A DNA stretch of 64,000 nucleotides from JANYJZ01 sp964523395 (GTDB lineage Bacteria; Bacteroidota; Ignavibacteria; UBA10030; SZUA-254): positions 1 through 64,000 of the forward strand of contig CAZFXS010000004.1 in the NCBI GenBank assembly GCA_964523395.1, written 5' to 3'. The translations under genes and the position numbers were made by a program. Positions within the stretch are counted from its first letter, which is position 1. The number at the start of each line of letters is the position of its first letter. The notes beneath the pieces are model-generated. The model saw nothing but the letters and a program-made list of their open reading frames with translations. It ran no database searches and was not told the origin of the DNA. Positions 24,777 through 33,314 of this stretch are shown one piece after another.

Positions 24777-25993
24777 TGTTTAACTGGTTCAAAGAACATA
24801 TTGATTTCGTCACGCTTTTTATCGTACTGATACTGGCAAGCATCGGCATTGCTTCTGTGTACAGCGCGACGTATGACGCGGGCGCTTCTGCATTCTTTCG
24901 CAGACAAATGATCTGGGCAGGTATTGGTTTTCTCCTGATGATCTCTATTGCATTAATGCAATTCCGCACACTGCAATTTCTGTCATTGCCGCTGTACGCC
25001 TTTTCACTTTTGTTTCTTGTTGCCGTTCTTGTTGCAGGAAAAACTGTTGCCGGCACAAAAAGCTGGTTCGGCGTCGGCGGATTCGGTCTACAACCTTCAG
25101 AAATTGTTAAAGTCACAACCATTCTTGCTCTTGCTTCATATCTTTCCAACCGTCAGGTCAATCTTCACCGGCTGAAAGATCTGGCAATCGCGTTCGGCAT
25201 TGTACTGTTGCCTGTCGGATTAATTTTAATGCAGCCTGACATGGGCACCGCGATTATTTACATGGGATCATTCCTGTTCATTCTTATTTGGGCCGGTGCT
25301 TCCAACTTTCTCATACTTACGCTTATCGCCCCCGGCGCGGCCGCTCTCGCGACACTGTTCGGAACGACACCGTTCGTCCTCGTTGTCGTGACAACACTTG
25401 TTATTTTATTGGTGCTTCGCGAAAACCGCCTGATGTCTGCCATCGTTTTTTCACTGACTGTGTTGGTGGGTGTTTCTGTTCAGTTCATTTTCGGCAAGCT
25501 TGCACCATATCAGCAAAAACGTATCTTGACATTTTTAAACCCCGATGCCGATCCTCTTGGCGCCGGGTATAATGTGATTCAATCGAAAATTGCTATCGGC
25601 TCCGGCGGATTTTTCGGCAAAGGATTCTTGCAGGGATCGCAGACGCAATTAAATTTTATTCCCGCACAGTGGACAGATTTTATTTATTGCGTTCCCAGCG
25701 AAGAGTTCGGTTTTGTCGGAGCCTTTTTTATTCTCTGCCTCTTTACAATTTTACTGTTACGGGGAGTCCAAACGGCATCCATCGCAAAGAACGGCTACGC
25801 AGGCATTGTCTCTATCGGAATAATTTCCGTGTTTACTGTTCATATCATCATCAACATCGGTATGGCAATGGGCATGATGCCTGTTATTGGCGTCCCTCTT
25901 CCCTTTATGAGTTACGGCGGATCGAACCTGCTTTCCAACATGGTTATGGCGGGACTACTGATGAATATGTACGCAAACCGAAAGGAGTATTAA
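24776..25993 (+). CDS. rodA: Rod shape-determining SEDS glycosyltransferase RodA
   Basis: This 405-aa polytopic membrane protein of the SEDS family polymerises lipid II glycan with PBP2. It has WFGVGGFGLQPSEIVKVT and LILMQPDMGTAIIYMG. Also present are the putative catalytic region GFLQGSQTQLNFIPAQWTDFIYCVPSEEFGF and PFMSYGGSNLLSNM near the end. About ten membrane helices are visible. It is the last gene of the mre cluster. A paralogue, ftsW, is in the division cluster at 60544-61722. Confidence 0.95.
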   Translation: MFNWFKEHIDFVTLFIVLILASIGIASVYSATYDAGASAFFRRQMIWAGIGFLLMISIALMQFRTLQFLSLPLYAFSLLFLVAVLVAGKTVAGTKSWFGVGGFGLQPSEIVKVTTILALASYLSNRQVNLHRLKDLAIAFGIVLLPVGLILMQPDMGTAIIYMGSFLFILIWAGASNFLILTLIAPGAAALATLFGTTPFVLVVVTTLVILLVLRENRLMSAIVFSLTVLVGVSVQFIFGKLAPYQQKRILTFLNPDADPLGAGYNVIQSKIAIGSGGFFGKGFLQGSQTQLNFIPAQWTDFIYCVPSEEFGFVGAFFILCLFTILLLRGVQTASIAKNGYAGIVSIGIISVFTVHIIINIGMAMGMMPVIGVPLPFMSYGGSNLLSNMVMAGLLMNMYANRKEY

Positions 25994-26032
25994 CGTAGCA
26001 GTGCCGGAAGTTCAACTTCCGACATCTCTAAG

Positions 26033-26061
26033 TTGCCCTTCACCAAAACGATTCTTATCTT
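26033..26061 (+). promoter_or_regulatory. Weak promoter candidate upstream of the LonC-like gene
   Basis: TTGCCC (26033-26038), a 17-nt spacer and TATCTT (26056-26061) lie about 45 nt upstream of the ATG at 26107. The -35 is poor, so this is tentative. Confidence 0.35.
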
Positions 26062-26106
26062 TAGTTCGCTCAACTTCAAAACCGCTCTTAATTTCATCAG
26101 AATACT

Positions 26107-28539
26107 ATGAAGCGCCGTAACAAATCAAAACTTGAAGTCCCTTCTTCCCAGCTTCGATGGCATTGCAGTCCGAGCAGCCTTGGCGTGAAAACCACCGACG
26201 ATATTCACCCGTCAAAAGAAATCATAGGCCAGGACCGCGCGTTACGCGCACTACGCCTCGGCTTGGAGATGAAACATTCGGGATACAATGTTTTTGTAAC
26301 GGGGTTTTCCGGCACCGGACGTCTTACCACCATCAAGCGCCTGCTTTCTGAATTCAAATCAAAACCGACACAACTTTCTGACCGGTGTTATGTTCACAAC
26401 TTCAAGCACAATGACCAGCCGATGCTGCTGACCCTTCCCGCGGGAAAAGGTGTTGCATTCCGTGACGAGATGGACTCGCTCATACAGGAGCTTGCAAAAA
26501 ATATTCCTGCAGCATTTGACCGTAAGCGCTACAAGGATGAGCGCAAAAAACTGATGGAGCATTTTCAGGAACGCCAGCAAAGCGTACTGAAAGATTTTGA
26601 ACATAAAGTCAAGGAGCGGGGCTTCGAAGTCATTCAAGTACAGGTAGGCAACGGACTGAGGCCCGATATTACTCCTGTCATCAACAGCCAGCCGGTAAGT
26701 TTTGATCAGCTCGATACGTTGCTGAAAGAGGGAAAAATTACCCGCGAGCAGATTGAACAATTGTCCAAAGACCGCACAACGCTGGAAGCTCAAATGGAGC
26801 TTGTGTTCCGTGAACTTCGCAATATCGAACGCAAAGCAAAAGATTCGTTGGGTGATCTGGAAGGACGGTTTATTCTTCCTATCGTCAAAGAAAGTATAGA
26901 CGAGATCAAAGGAAAATATGACAACGAGAAGCTCCAGCGGTATCTCGATGATGTGCAGGAAAACATCCTTGGCGACCTTAACCGTTTCCGCCCTCCCGAT
27001 GAGCAGACACCCCAACTGCTTCCCGGAATGCCGGCATCCGAACCAGATGACTTTGTGGAATTCCAGGTAAATGTTGTCGTTGACAATTCCGAAACCAAGG
27101 GCGTTCCGATTATCATTGAAACGAATCCGAGATTCAAAAATATCTTCGGAACTATAGAGCGGGAAGTCGACAAGAATGGCGTCTGGCGGACTGATTTCAC
27201 GTTGATCAAAGCCGGATCTCTTTTACTGGCCGACGGAGGATATCTTGTTATTAACGCGATCGATGCCCTCGTGGAACAGGGCGTGTGGCAAAACCTCAAA
27301 CGCATGATGCGCCATGGCCTGCTGGAGATTCAACCGATAGAGACCGGTGTATTCGGTGCCAGCTCTGCGCTGAAACCTGAAGCAATCGCGATCGATGTCA
27401 AGATCATCATGCTCGGCGACGCCTATATTTATTTTCTCCTTTACGAACAGGACGATGAGTTTAAGAAAATTTTCAAAGTCCGCGCCGATTTCGATACGGA
27501 GATGCCGAAGGAACAGCTCTCGGTGGAAAAATATATGTCGTTTATCAAAATGATTTGCGATGAAGAAAAGCTTCTTCCGTTCGACAACACGGCACTGGCA
27601 GCAATCGTTGAACATGGCGTACGCCTTGCCGGTTCGCAGGATAAGCTTTCGACGCGATTTAATATTGTGGCTGATATAGCGAGAGAATCAAATTACTGGG
27701 CAAAGCGCGGAAAGAGCTCCATCATCAAATGGACGCACGTTCTGAAAGCGCTTGATGAACATACCGAACGCATCAAGCTCGCCGAAGACAAAATGCGCGA
27801 GATGATCAAACGCGGAACGGTAATGATCGATACGGACGGCGAGGTTGTCGGACAAGTCAACGGCCTGACGGTATATGACATGAGAGAATATGCATTCGGC
27901 ATGCCCGCCCGTATTACAGCAAAAACATCGATTGGCAGAAAAGGAATTATCAACGTCGAACGTGAATCCGATTTGAGCGGTCCAACGCACAACAAGGGTG
28001 TGCTCATCATCAGCGGCTATCTCCACGGAATGTACGCACAGAATGTTCCGCTGACAATGAATGCCAGCATTACGTTCGAGCAATCGTATGGCGGTGTCGA
28101 TGGTGACAGCGCGTCATCAACCGAAGTGTATGCCATTCTCTCAAGTCTGGCGAATATTCCACTGCGTCAGGACATCGGTATCACCGGTTCCGTAAATCAG
28201 AACGGGGAAATCCAGCCGATCGGCGGCGTCAACCAGAAAATTGAGGGCTTTTTTGAAACATGTAAAGCCAACGGACTCACCGGTAGCCAGGGAGTCATGA
28301 TTCCCCATCAAAATAAACAGGACCTGATGCTTAATCACAGCGTCATCAACGCGGTGAAAAAAGGGAAATTCCACATCTACGCCATTAAGACAATTAACGA
28401 AGGATTGGAAATTCTCTCCGGCATCGAAGCCGGCGAACGGCAAAAGAACGGATTGTTCAAAAAGAATACTTTTCACGCACGCGTCTACGAAACACTTACC
28501 CGCTACGCAAACCAATGGAAAGAGCTGAACAGAGATTGA
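26107..28539 (+). CDS. LonC/LonB-like ATP-dependent protease (AAA_32 + Lon catalytic domain)
   Basis: This 810-aa protein has the Walker A-like loop VTGFSGTGRLTTIKR (about 58-72). A long coiled-coil insertion (about 135-290, rich in Glu/Lys/Gln) follows, then ADGGYLVINAIDAL and the Lon proteolytic domain. The Ser-Lys dyad is Ser668 (in GVDGDSASSTEV) and Lys711 (in PIGGVNQKIEGFF), 43 residues apart as in E. coli Lon. It lacks the classical Lon N-domain, as in the LonC/AAA_32 branch. It is probably a cytoplasmic protein-quality protease. Its last 25 bp overlap the S1/P1 nuclease start. Confidence 0.92.
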   Translation: MKRRNKSKLEVPSSQLRWHCSPSSLGVKTTDDIHPSKEIIGQDRALRALRLGLEMKHSGYNVFVTGFSGTGRLTTIKRLLSEFKSKPTQLSDRCYVHNFKHNDQPMLLTLPAGKGVAFRDEMDSLIQELAKNIPAAFDRKRYKDERKKLMEHFQERQQSVLKDFEHKVKERGFEVIQVQVGNGLRPDITPVINSQPVSFDQLDTLLKEGKITREQIEQLSKDRTTLEAQMELVFRELRNIERKAKDSLGDLEGRFILPIVKESIDEIKGKYDNEKLQRYLDDVQENILGDLNRFRPPDEQTPQLLPGMPASEPDDFVEFQVNVVVDNSETKGVPIIIETNPRFKNIFGTIEREVDKNGVWRTDFTLIKAGSLLLADGGYLVINAIDALVEQGVWQNLKRMMRHGLLEIQPIETGVFGASSALKPEAIAIDVKIIMLGDAYIYFLLYEQDDEFKKIFKVRADFDTEMPKEQLSVEKYMSFIKMICDEEKLLPFDNTALAAIVEHGVRLAGSQDKLSTRFNIVADIARESNYWAKRGKSSIIKWTHVLKALDEHTERIKLAEDKMREMIKRGTVMIDTDGEVVGQVNGLTVYDMREYAFGMPARITAKTSIGRKGIINVERESDLSGPTHNKGVLIISGYLHGMYAQNVPLTMNASITFEQSYGGVDGDSASSTEVYAILSSLANIPLRQDIGITGSVNQNGEIQPIGGVNQKIEGFFETCKANGLTGSQGVMIPHQNKQDLMLNHSVINAVKKGKFHIYAIKTINEGLEILSGIEAGERQKNGLFKKNTFHARVYETLTRYANQWKELNRD

Positions 28540-29687
28540 AATTGTCCTCCAGTATCCGCCGAAGAGTTGTTCAAATAATTTCCCTTATTCTTCTTGCCGC
28601 AGTAATTATCACCATTGCGTACGCGTGGGGCAGTACGGGACACCGCATGATTAACAGAACTGCCGTCCGGCATTTGCCGCAAGCGATGAACTCGTTCAAA
28701 GTTGACAGCCTCTTTTACCAAACCCACTCGACTGACGCGGATGCACGGCGGGACTACTCCGACACTTCCATGTACGCAGAATGGCCAAGGCATTTTTTGG
28801 ACATGGATGATTATCCGGACTTCAAGAATCTCCCCAGAGATCTCCAGACACTTATCAATCTCTATGGGTGGGAGCGGGTAAAACAAAACGGGATTAATCC
28901 CTGGGCAACGGCATGGCTTACCGATACGCTAGCAGCCCAGCTTCAACGCAATGATCTCAACGCTGCACGGCAAACAATGAGCGACCTCGGTCATTATGTG
29001 GGTGACGCTCATCAGCCTTTACACGCTACCGCGAATTACAATGGACAGCTAAGCGGAAATTACGGAATTCACTCGCGGTACGAAAGTTCCATGCTGAATA
29101 TTTACCAGAACGAAGTTGTCGTGGTTCCCGAATCGGTTCAGTATGTGAGTTCGGTTCTTGATTTCGCGTTCGAATATCTTTATCAGTCTAATTCATATGT
29201 CGATTCTGTGATGGATGCAGATGATTATGCGAAAACAGCCAGCGGCTGGAACGGCAGTGGAACCCCTCCGTCAACCTACTATGCGGCATTATGGGAAAAA
29301 ACAAAATCGTATACCAAGCTGCAGATTCAGCGTGGATCAGTTGACCTTGCAAGTATATGGTACACTGCATGGGTAAATGCAGGATTGAGTCCTGTCGTAG
29401 AAGACGCTTTGGCAGGCATGCCCGACGGTTTTGAATTGAAGCAAAATTATCCGAACCCGTTTAATCCGACAACAAATTTTCAATTTTCAATTGACAATTT
29501 GCAATTGGTCACCCTTAAGATTTTAGATCTTTCCGGCAAAGAGGTTGAAATACTCATCAACAAAGAACTCCCTCGCGGAACATATACTGCTGAATGGAAT
29601 GCAGTCAATAATTCGAGCGGTATATATTTTTACAAACTTCAGGTTGGAAACCGTTCGCAAATCAAAAAAATGGTGCTTATGAAGTAA
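28515..29687 (+). CDS. S1/P1-type nuclease with T9SS C-terminal sorting domain
   Basis: This 390-aa secreted zinc-dependent nuclease or phospholipase-C-fold enzyme has an N-terminal signal (about 18-37) ending AYA. It exposes WGSTGHRMI, the mature N-terminal Trp whose amino group binds zinc in the S1/P1 family. Further ligands are in HFLDMDDY and LGHYVGDAHQPLHAT. After about residue 310 a sorting domain follows (NYPNPFNPTTNFQF, then GIYFYKLQ, ending KKMVLMK). The enzyme should therefore cross the outer membrane by T9SS. Part of the sorting domain is encoded by a 7-nt repeat array at 29481-29508. It overlaps the protease gene by 25 bp. Confidence 0.9.
   Translation: MERAEQRLKLSSSIRRRVVQIISLILLAAVIITIAYAWGSTGHRMINRTAVRHLPQAMNSFKVDSLFYQTHSTDADARRDYSDTSMYAEWPRHFLDMDDYPDFKNLPRDLQTLINLYGWERVKQNGINPWATAWLTDTLAAQLQRNDLNAARQTMSDLGHYVGDAHQPLHATANYNGQLSGNYGIHSRYESSMLNIYQNEVVVVPESVQYVSSVLDFAFEYLYQSNSYVDSVMDADDYAKTASGWNGSGTPPSTYYAALWEKTKSYTKLQIQRGSVDLASIWYTAWVNAGLSPVVEDALAGMPDGFELKQNYPNPFNPTTNFQFSIDNLQLVTLKILDLSGKEVEILINKELPRGTYTAEWNAVNNSSGIYFYKLQVGNRSQIKKMVLMK
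29481..29508 (+). repeat. Heptamer array (CAATTNN x4) inside the T9SS sorting-domain coding sequence
   Basis: Four exact 7-nt units with consensus CAATTNN (for example CAATTTT, CAATTGA) run in tandem. Because 7 is not a multiple of 3, the units are read in rotating frames and encode FSIDNLQLV between NPTTN and the LKI strand. The other two sorting domains in the window have unrelated sequence at this spot. Confidence 0.75.
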
Positions 29688-29792
29688 TGACACTGGGATT
29701 GATCATGTCCACAATTGTTGCTTCTCTCCCGAATTTTGCTAAATTTATGCAAACGCTTCCCGTGCAATCATCACCAACGTACTTAATCCTCC

Positions 29793-30329
29793 ATGATACT
29801 GACTGATAAACAAATCCTCGCCGAAATGAGGCGCGGGGATATTGTTATTACACCGTTCAACAGAAAATATCTCGGCTCGAACAGCTACGATGTTCACCTT
29901 GGTGAATGGCTCGCGCTGTACAAGGACGAAATTCTCGATGCCAGGGTGCACAACAAAGTGCATTACTTCCGCATTCCGAAAGAAGGCCTCATCCTTGTCC
30001 CAAGCAAACTCTATCTGGGGGTCACCGAAGAATATACCGAGACGCACCGCCACGTCCCGTTCCTTGAAGGAAAAAGCAGTATCGGCAGACTCGGAATCGA
30101 TATTCACGCGACTGCAGGGAAAGGCGATATCGGCTTCTGCAACACCTGGACGCTGGAAATTTCCGTGCGCCAGCCTGTCCGCATTTATGCCGGTATGCCG
30201 ATCGGACAATTGATTTACTTTGAAGTAAACGGGGATGTTGAAACGCCCTACAATAAAAAGAAATCCGCCAAATACAACAAACGGACCGTCAAACCTGTTG
30301 AATCGATGATGTGGAAAAATTTTAAATAA
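29793..30329 (+). CDS. dcd: dCTP deaminase
   Basis: This 178-aa trimeric enzyme deaminates dCTP to dUTP for dTTP synthesis. It starts MILTDKQILAEMRRGDIVI. The core motif is EGKSSIGRLGIDIHATAGKGDIGF, containing the Ser-Ser-Arg and Gly-Asp elements that bind triphosphate and catalyse deamination, followed by TWTLEI. It ends with YNKKKSAKYNKR, a tail that closes over nucleotide. Length is typical. The S9 peptidase gene follows 22 nt later. Confidence 0.95.
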   Translation: MILTDKQILAEMRRGDIVITPFNRKYLGSNSYDVHLGEWLALYKDEILDARVHNKVHYFRIPKEGLILVPSKLYLGVTEEYTETHRHVPFLEGKSSIGRLGIDIHATAGKGDIGFCNTWTLEISVRQPVRIYAGMPIGQLIYFEVNGDVETPYNKKKSAKYNKRTVKPVESMMWKNFK

Positions 30330-30351
30330 CATTTTCAGAAGGAATTTTGTC

Positions 30352-32430
30352 ATGAAAAAATCGCATTCTCTTTATCTCCTGCTCCTCTGCTCAATTACAG
30401 TGTTATTATTTTCTCAGCTTACGGGACAACCGAAACGCTCCATGGAACTTGAGGATATGTTCCGTTCAAAGCGCGTCACAGATCCCCAGCTTTCACCAGA
30501 CGGGAAATGGGTCGCGTTTGTCGTGACGGAAGTGTTGAAAACAGAGAACAGAACCAACAGCGATGTCTGGCTGATCCCATCTGCCGGCGGTGAAGCAAAG
30601 CAGATTACCAATTCACCGAAACACGATCGCCACCCGCGCTGGTCACCTGATGGGAAATGGATAGCATTTGAATCAAATCGCGGAGGTTCGTTCCAGATTT
30701 ACCTGCAGGCCATCGAAGGCGGCGAACCGAAACAATTGACCTCTATTTCGAGTGAAGCAACTGCGCCTGTCTGGTCACCTGATGGAAGGATGATCGCGTT
30801 CCCCTCGGCCGTTTTCCCGGAGTTCTCCGATAAACCATTCGCTGAGAGCGATGCACTAAATAAGAAAATGCAGGAAGACCGCGACAACAGCAAAGTCAAA
30901 GCAAGAATTTTCACCGAACTTCTCTACCGCCACTGGGACAGCTGGGTTGACGACAAACGTCAACATCTGTTTGTCATTTCCGTAAACGGCGGCGAACCCA
31001 AAGATCTTACTCCCGGCAACCGGGATGCTATTCCGACATCGTCGACATTTTCCGCCGGCGATGATTTTGATTTTTCACCCGACAGCAAGGAACTTGCTTA
31101 TACCGCAACACCGGTGCCGACGCGTGAGCAGGCATGGAATACCAATCATGATGTTTACACCGTCAACATTGAAACCGGCACGACAAGACAAATAACCACA
31201 AATGTTGCCGCAGACGGTTACCCGCGCTATTCACCTGATGGAAAATATATCGCATACCGTGCTCAGGCTCGGCCGGCATTTGAGGCCGACAGATGGCAGT
31301 TGATGTTGTATGACCGTGCAACCGGAACCACAAAAAGCATCACGGAAAATTTTGATTCGAATGTCGATGCGATGGTGTGGGCAAAGAACAGCAAAATGCT
31401 CTACTTTGATTCCGATGAAAAGGCTCAAAAACCGATCTGGTCTGTCTCCATTAAAGGCAACGATGTGAAAAAAGTCGTTGATGGCGGGACGAACAGCGAT
31501 GTGAATATTTCCTCAAACGGCAAAATGCTCGTCTTCTCGCGGGCAATGTACACCCGCGCAGCTGAAGTGTACACCGCTTCTTCCGACGGAAAAAACGCCA
31601 AGCCGCTAACACATGTTAATGACCAGCTTTTTTCGCAGATAATGTTCAGTGAACCGGAAAATGTCTGGTTCGCCGGCGCGGGCGGGACACAGGTACAGAT
31701 GTGGATCATCAAACCGCCGATGTTCGATCCGAACAAAAAATATCCGCTGGTATACTGGGTTCATGGCGGACCGCAAAGCGCGTTTCTGAACTCGTGGTCA
31801 ACCCGCTGGAACCCGCAACTATGGGCGGTGCAGGGATATGTCCTAGCACTTCCCAATCCGCGCGGCAGTACGGGATTCGGCCAGAAATTTACCGACGAGA
31901 TCAGTCACGACTGGGGCGGAAAAGTATATGAAGATGTTATGAACGGCCTCGCGTACATGGAAAAACTTCCCTACATCGATGTCAACCGCATGGCCGCAGC
32001 AGGTGCATCCTATGGCGGGTACATGATGAACTGGTTCCAGGGGCACACAGATAAATTTAAAACACTGGTAACACACGACGGCGTTTATAATTTTTACAGC
32101 ATGTACGGCACAACCGAAGAAGTATGGTTTGATGAGTGGGAACATGGAAAGCCGTGGGAAAACCCTGAGTTCGACAAATTCTCACCACATAAGTATGCTC
32201 AGAATTTCAAAACCCCAACACTCATCATTCACAGTGAACTTGATTACCGCGTGCCTCTCACCGAAGGACAGCAGTTGTTTACAACCCTTCAGCGAAAAGG
32301 TATCCCGTCAAAATTCCTTTATTTCCCCGATGAAGGGCACTGGGTGCTGAAACCCGGCAACAGTGAGGTATGGCATAAGACGATTTTTGAGTGGCTGAAG
32401 GAATATTTGAATCCGGATGGGATGATGTAA
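30352..32430 (+). CDS. Prolyl-oligopeptidase-family (S9) serine peptidase
   Basis: This 692-aa exported peptidase has a signal peptide (residues 1-26) and an N-terminal WD40-like beta-propeller with repeated PDGKWVAF/SPDG motifs (about 45-420). An alpha/beta-hydrolase catalytic domain follows. The nucleophile is Ser553 in AAAGASYGGYMMN; acid and base lie in HSELDYRVPL and DEGHWVLKPG. It resembles dipeptidyl/acylaminoacyl peptidases and probably degrades peptides in the periplasm. An AAGGAA site precedes the ATG. A heptamer array starts directly after its stop codon. Confidence 0.93.
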   Translation: MKKSHSLYLLLLCSITVLLFSQLTGQPKRSMELEDMFRSKRVTDPQLSPDGKWVAFVVTEVLKTENRTNSDVWLIPSAGGEAKQITNSPKHDRHPRWSPDGKWIAFESNRGGSFQIYLQAIEGGEPKQLTSISSEATAPVWSPDGRMIAFPSAVFPEFSDKPFAESDALNKKMQEDRDNSKVKARIFTELLYRHWDSWVDDKRQHLFVISVNGGEPKDLTPGNRDAIPTSSTFSAGDDFDFSPDSKELAYTATPVPTREQAWNTNHDVYTVNIETGTTRQITTNVAADGYPRYSPDGKYIAYRAQARPAFEADRWQLMLYDRATGTTKSITENFDSNVDAMVWAKNSKMLYFDSDEKAQKPIWSVSIKGNDVKKVVDGGTNSDVNISSNGKMLVFSRAMYTRAAEVYTASSDGKNAKPLTHVNDQLFSQIMFSEPENVWFAGAGGTQVQMWIIKPPMFDPNKKYPLVYWVHGGPQSAFLNSWSTRWNPQLWAVQGYVLALPNPRGSTGFGQKFTDEISHDWGGKVYEDVMNGLAYMEKLPYIDVNRMAAAGASYGGYMMNWFQGHTDKFKTLVTHDGVYNFYSMYGTTEEVWFDEWEHGKPWENPEFDKFSPHKYAQNFKTPTLIIHSELDYRVPLTEGQQLFTTLQRKGIPSKFLYFPDEGHWVLKPGNSEVWHKTIFEWLKEYLNPDGMM

Positions 32431-32472
32431 GATTTAGGATGTGGGATATGGGATGTGAGAGACGAGGTATGA
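32431..32472 (+). repeat. Degenerate heptamer array (GATNTGG-like, 6 units)
   Basis: Six consecutive 7-nt units start at the base after the S9 peptidase stop codon. The consensus is GATNTGG; clear units are GATGTGG (32438-32444) and GATATGG (32445-32451), and later units drift. The array ends 14 nt before the lipoprotein start codon. Confidence 0.65.
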
Positions 32473-32486
32473 CACATCAGGAAACC

Positions 32487-32870
32487 ATGAAAAAACTTAC
32501 CATTATCTCGTGCTTTGTCCTTGCAATGTGCGGATGCATGACAACGTCAGTGCATAACCCGGAATATCTTTATCAAGGAAATGATAATGATATTACAATT
32601 CATTTGAATAAGGACAGGATGATAAAGTTCATCAAAGGGAACTATACAGTTCTTGAAGCTGACGGTGGATTGATTAAGGGCAAAGGAAAGCTCATTGTCA
32701 ATAGTAGCTTTAATTATAGCATTAAGGAATGGGAAGGCGACATTACATTTTCAGAAATTAAATCCATTGCCACTACTCAGTTTAATCTGGGGAATACGGT
32801 TGGTCTAGCCACAGGAACAGGGCTTATAATTTATCTCTTATGGTTATATGGAAATGCCTGGCGACATTAA
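32487..32870 (+). CDS. Hypothetical lipoprotein, copy A of a tandem pair
   Basis: This 127-aa protein has a lipoprotein-type signal (MKKLTIISCFVLAMCGC). A soluble domain follows with VHNPEYLYQGNDNDITIHLNKDRMIKFIKG and GGLIKGKGKLIVN, then KEWEGDITFSEIKS. A C-terminal hydrophobic segment (about 105-122) ends it. Not a family I recognise. The domain is clearly paralogous to the next gene. The ATG at 32487 has CAGGAAA upstream; longer frames start inside the S9 peptidase gene. Confidence 0.75.
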   Translation: MKKLTIISCFVLAMCGCMTTSVHNPEYLYQGNDNDITIHLNKDRMIKFIKGNYTVLEADGGLIKGKGKLIVNSSFNYSIKEWEGDITFSEIKSIATTQFNLGNTVGLATGTGLIIYLLWLYGNAWRH

Positions 32871-32911
32871 AATATTTCTTGTGTTTTCATTATTAACAAA
32901 TTAATTTGTGT

Positions 32912-33301
32912 GTGAAAACTTTTTGCACCTTTATAGCTGTAGCAGTTTTGCTAAATGGTTGTACAACGGCCTCAGTTTACAGTCCCGAACATCTCTACCA
33001 TGAAAACGATAAAGATATTACAGTTTATTTGAACGATGGCAGGATCATAAAATTTAAGAATGGAGAGTATGCCGCCTTCAAGACTGAGGGCGGATTTATT
33101 AAGGGCAAAGGAAAACTTATCATCAATGACTTTAATAATACTTTCAAGGAATGGGAAGGTACTATTACATTTTCGGAGGTCAAATCCGTAACGACTTCTC
33201 AACCGCCGCCACTGGGAGATGCTTTACCATATGCATTGATCGGAACAACTGCTTTTTTCGTGTGGCTGGTACTGGCCCGGCCAACAATTTCAACGCATTA
33301 A
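32912..33301 (+). CDS. Hypothetical lipoprotein, copy B of a tandem pair
   Basis: This 129-aa protein starts at GTG 32912 with a lipoprotein-type signal (KTFCTFIAVAVLLNGC). It repeats copy A's motifs: VYSPEHLYHENDKDITVYLNDGRIIKFKNG, GGFIKGKGKLIIN and KEWEGTITFSEVKS, then a C-terminal hydrophobic helix. The two genes are 41 nt apart and probably arose by tandem duplication. Role unknown; the C-terminal helix suggests a second membrane contact. pyrF follows after 13 nt. Confidence 0.75.
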   Translation: MKTFCTFIAVAVLLNGCTTASVYSPEHLYHENDKDITVYLNDGRIIKFKNGEYAAFKTEGGFIKGKGKLIINDFNNTFKEWEGTITFSEVKSVTTSQPPPLGDALPYALIGTTAFFVWLVLARPTISTH

Positions 33302-33314
33302 TTACTTACGTAGT

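Noticed and set aside
26005..26021. Hairpin CGGAAG/CTTCCG after rodA
   Set aside because: A 6-bp stem without a following T-run; it could be a terminator only if Rho-dependent, so it was not listed as one.
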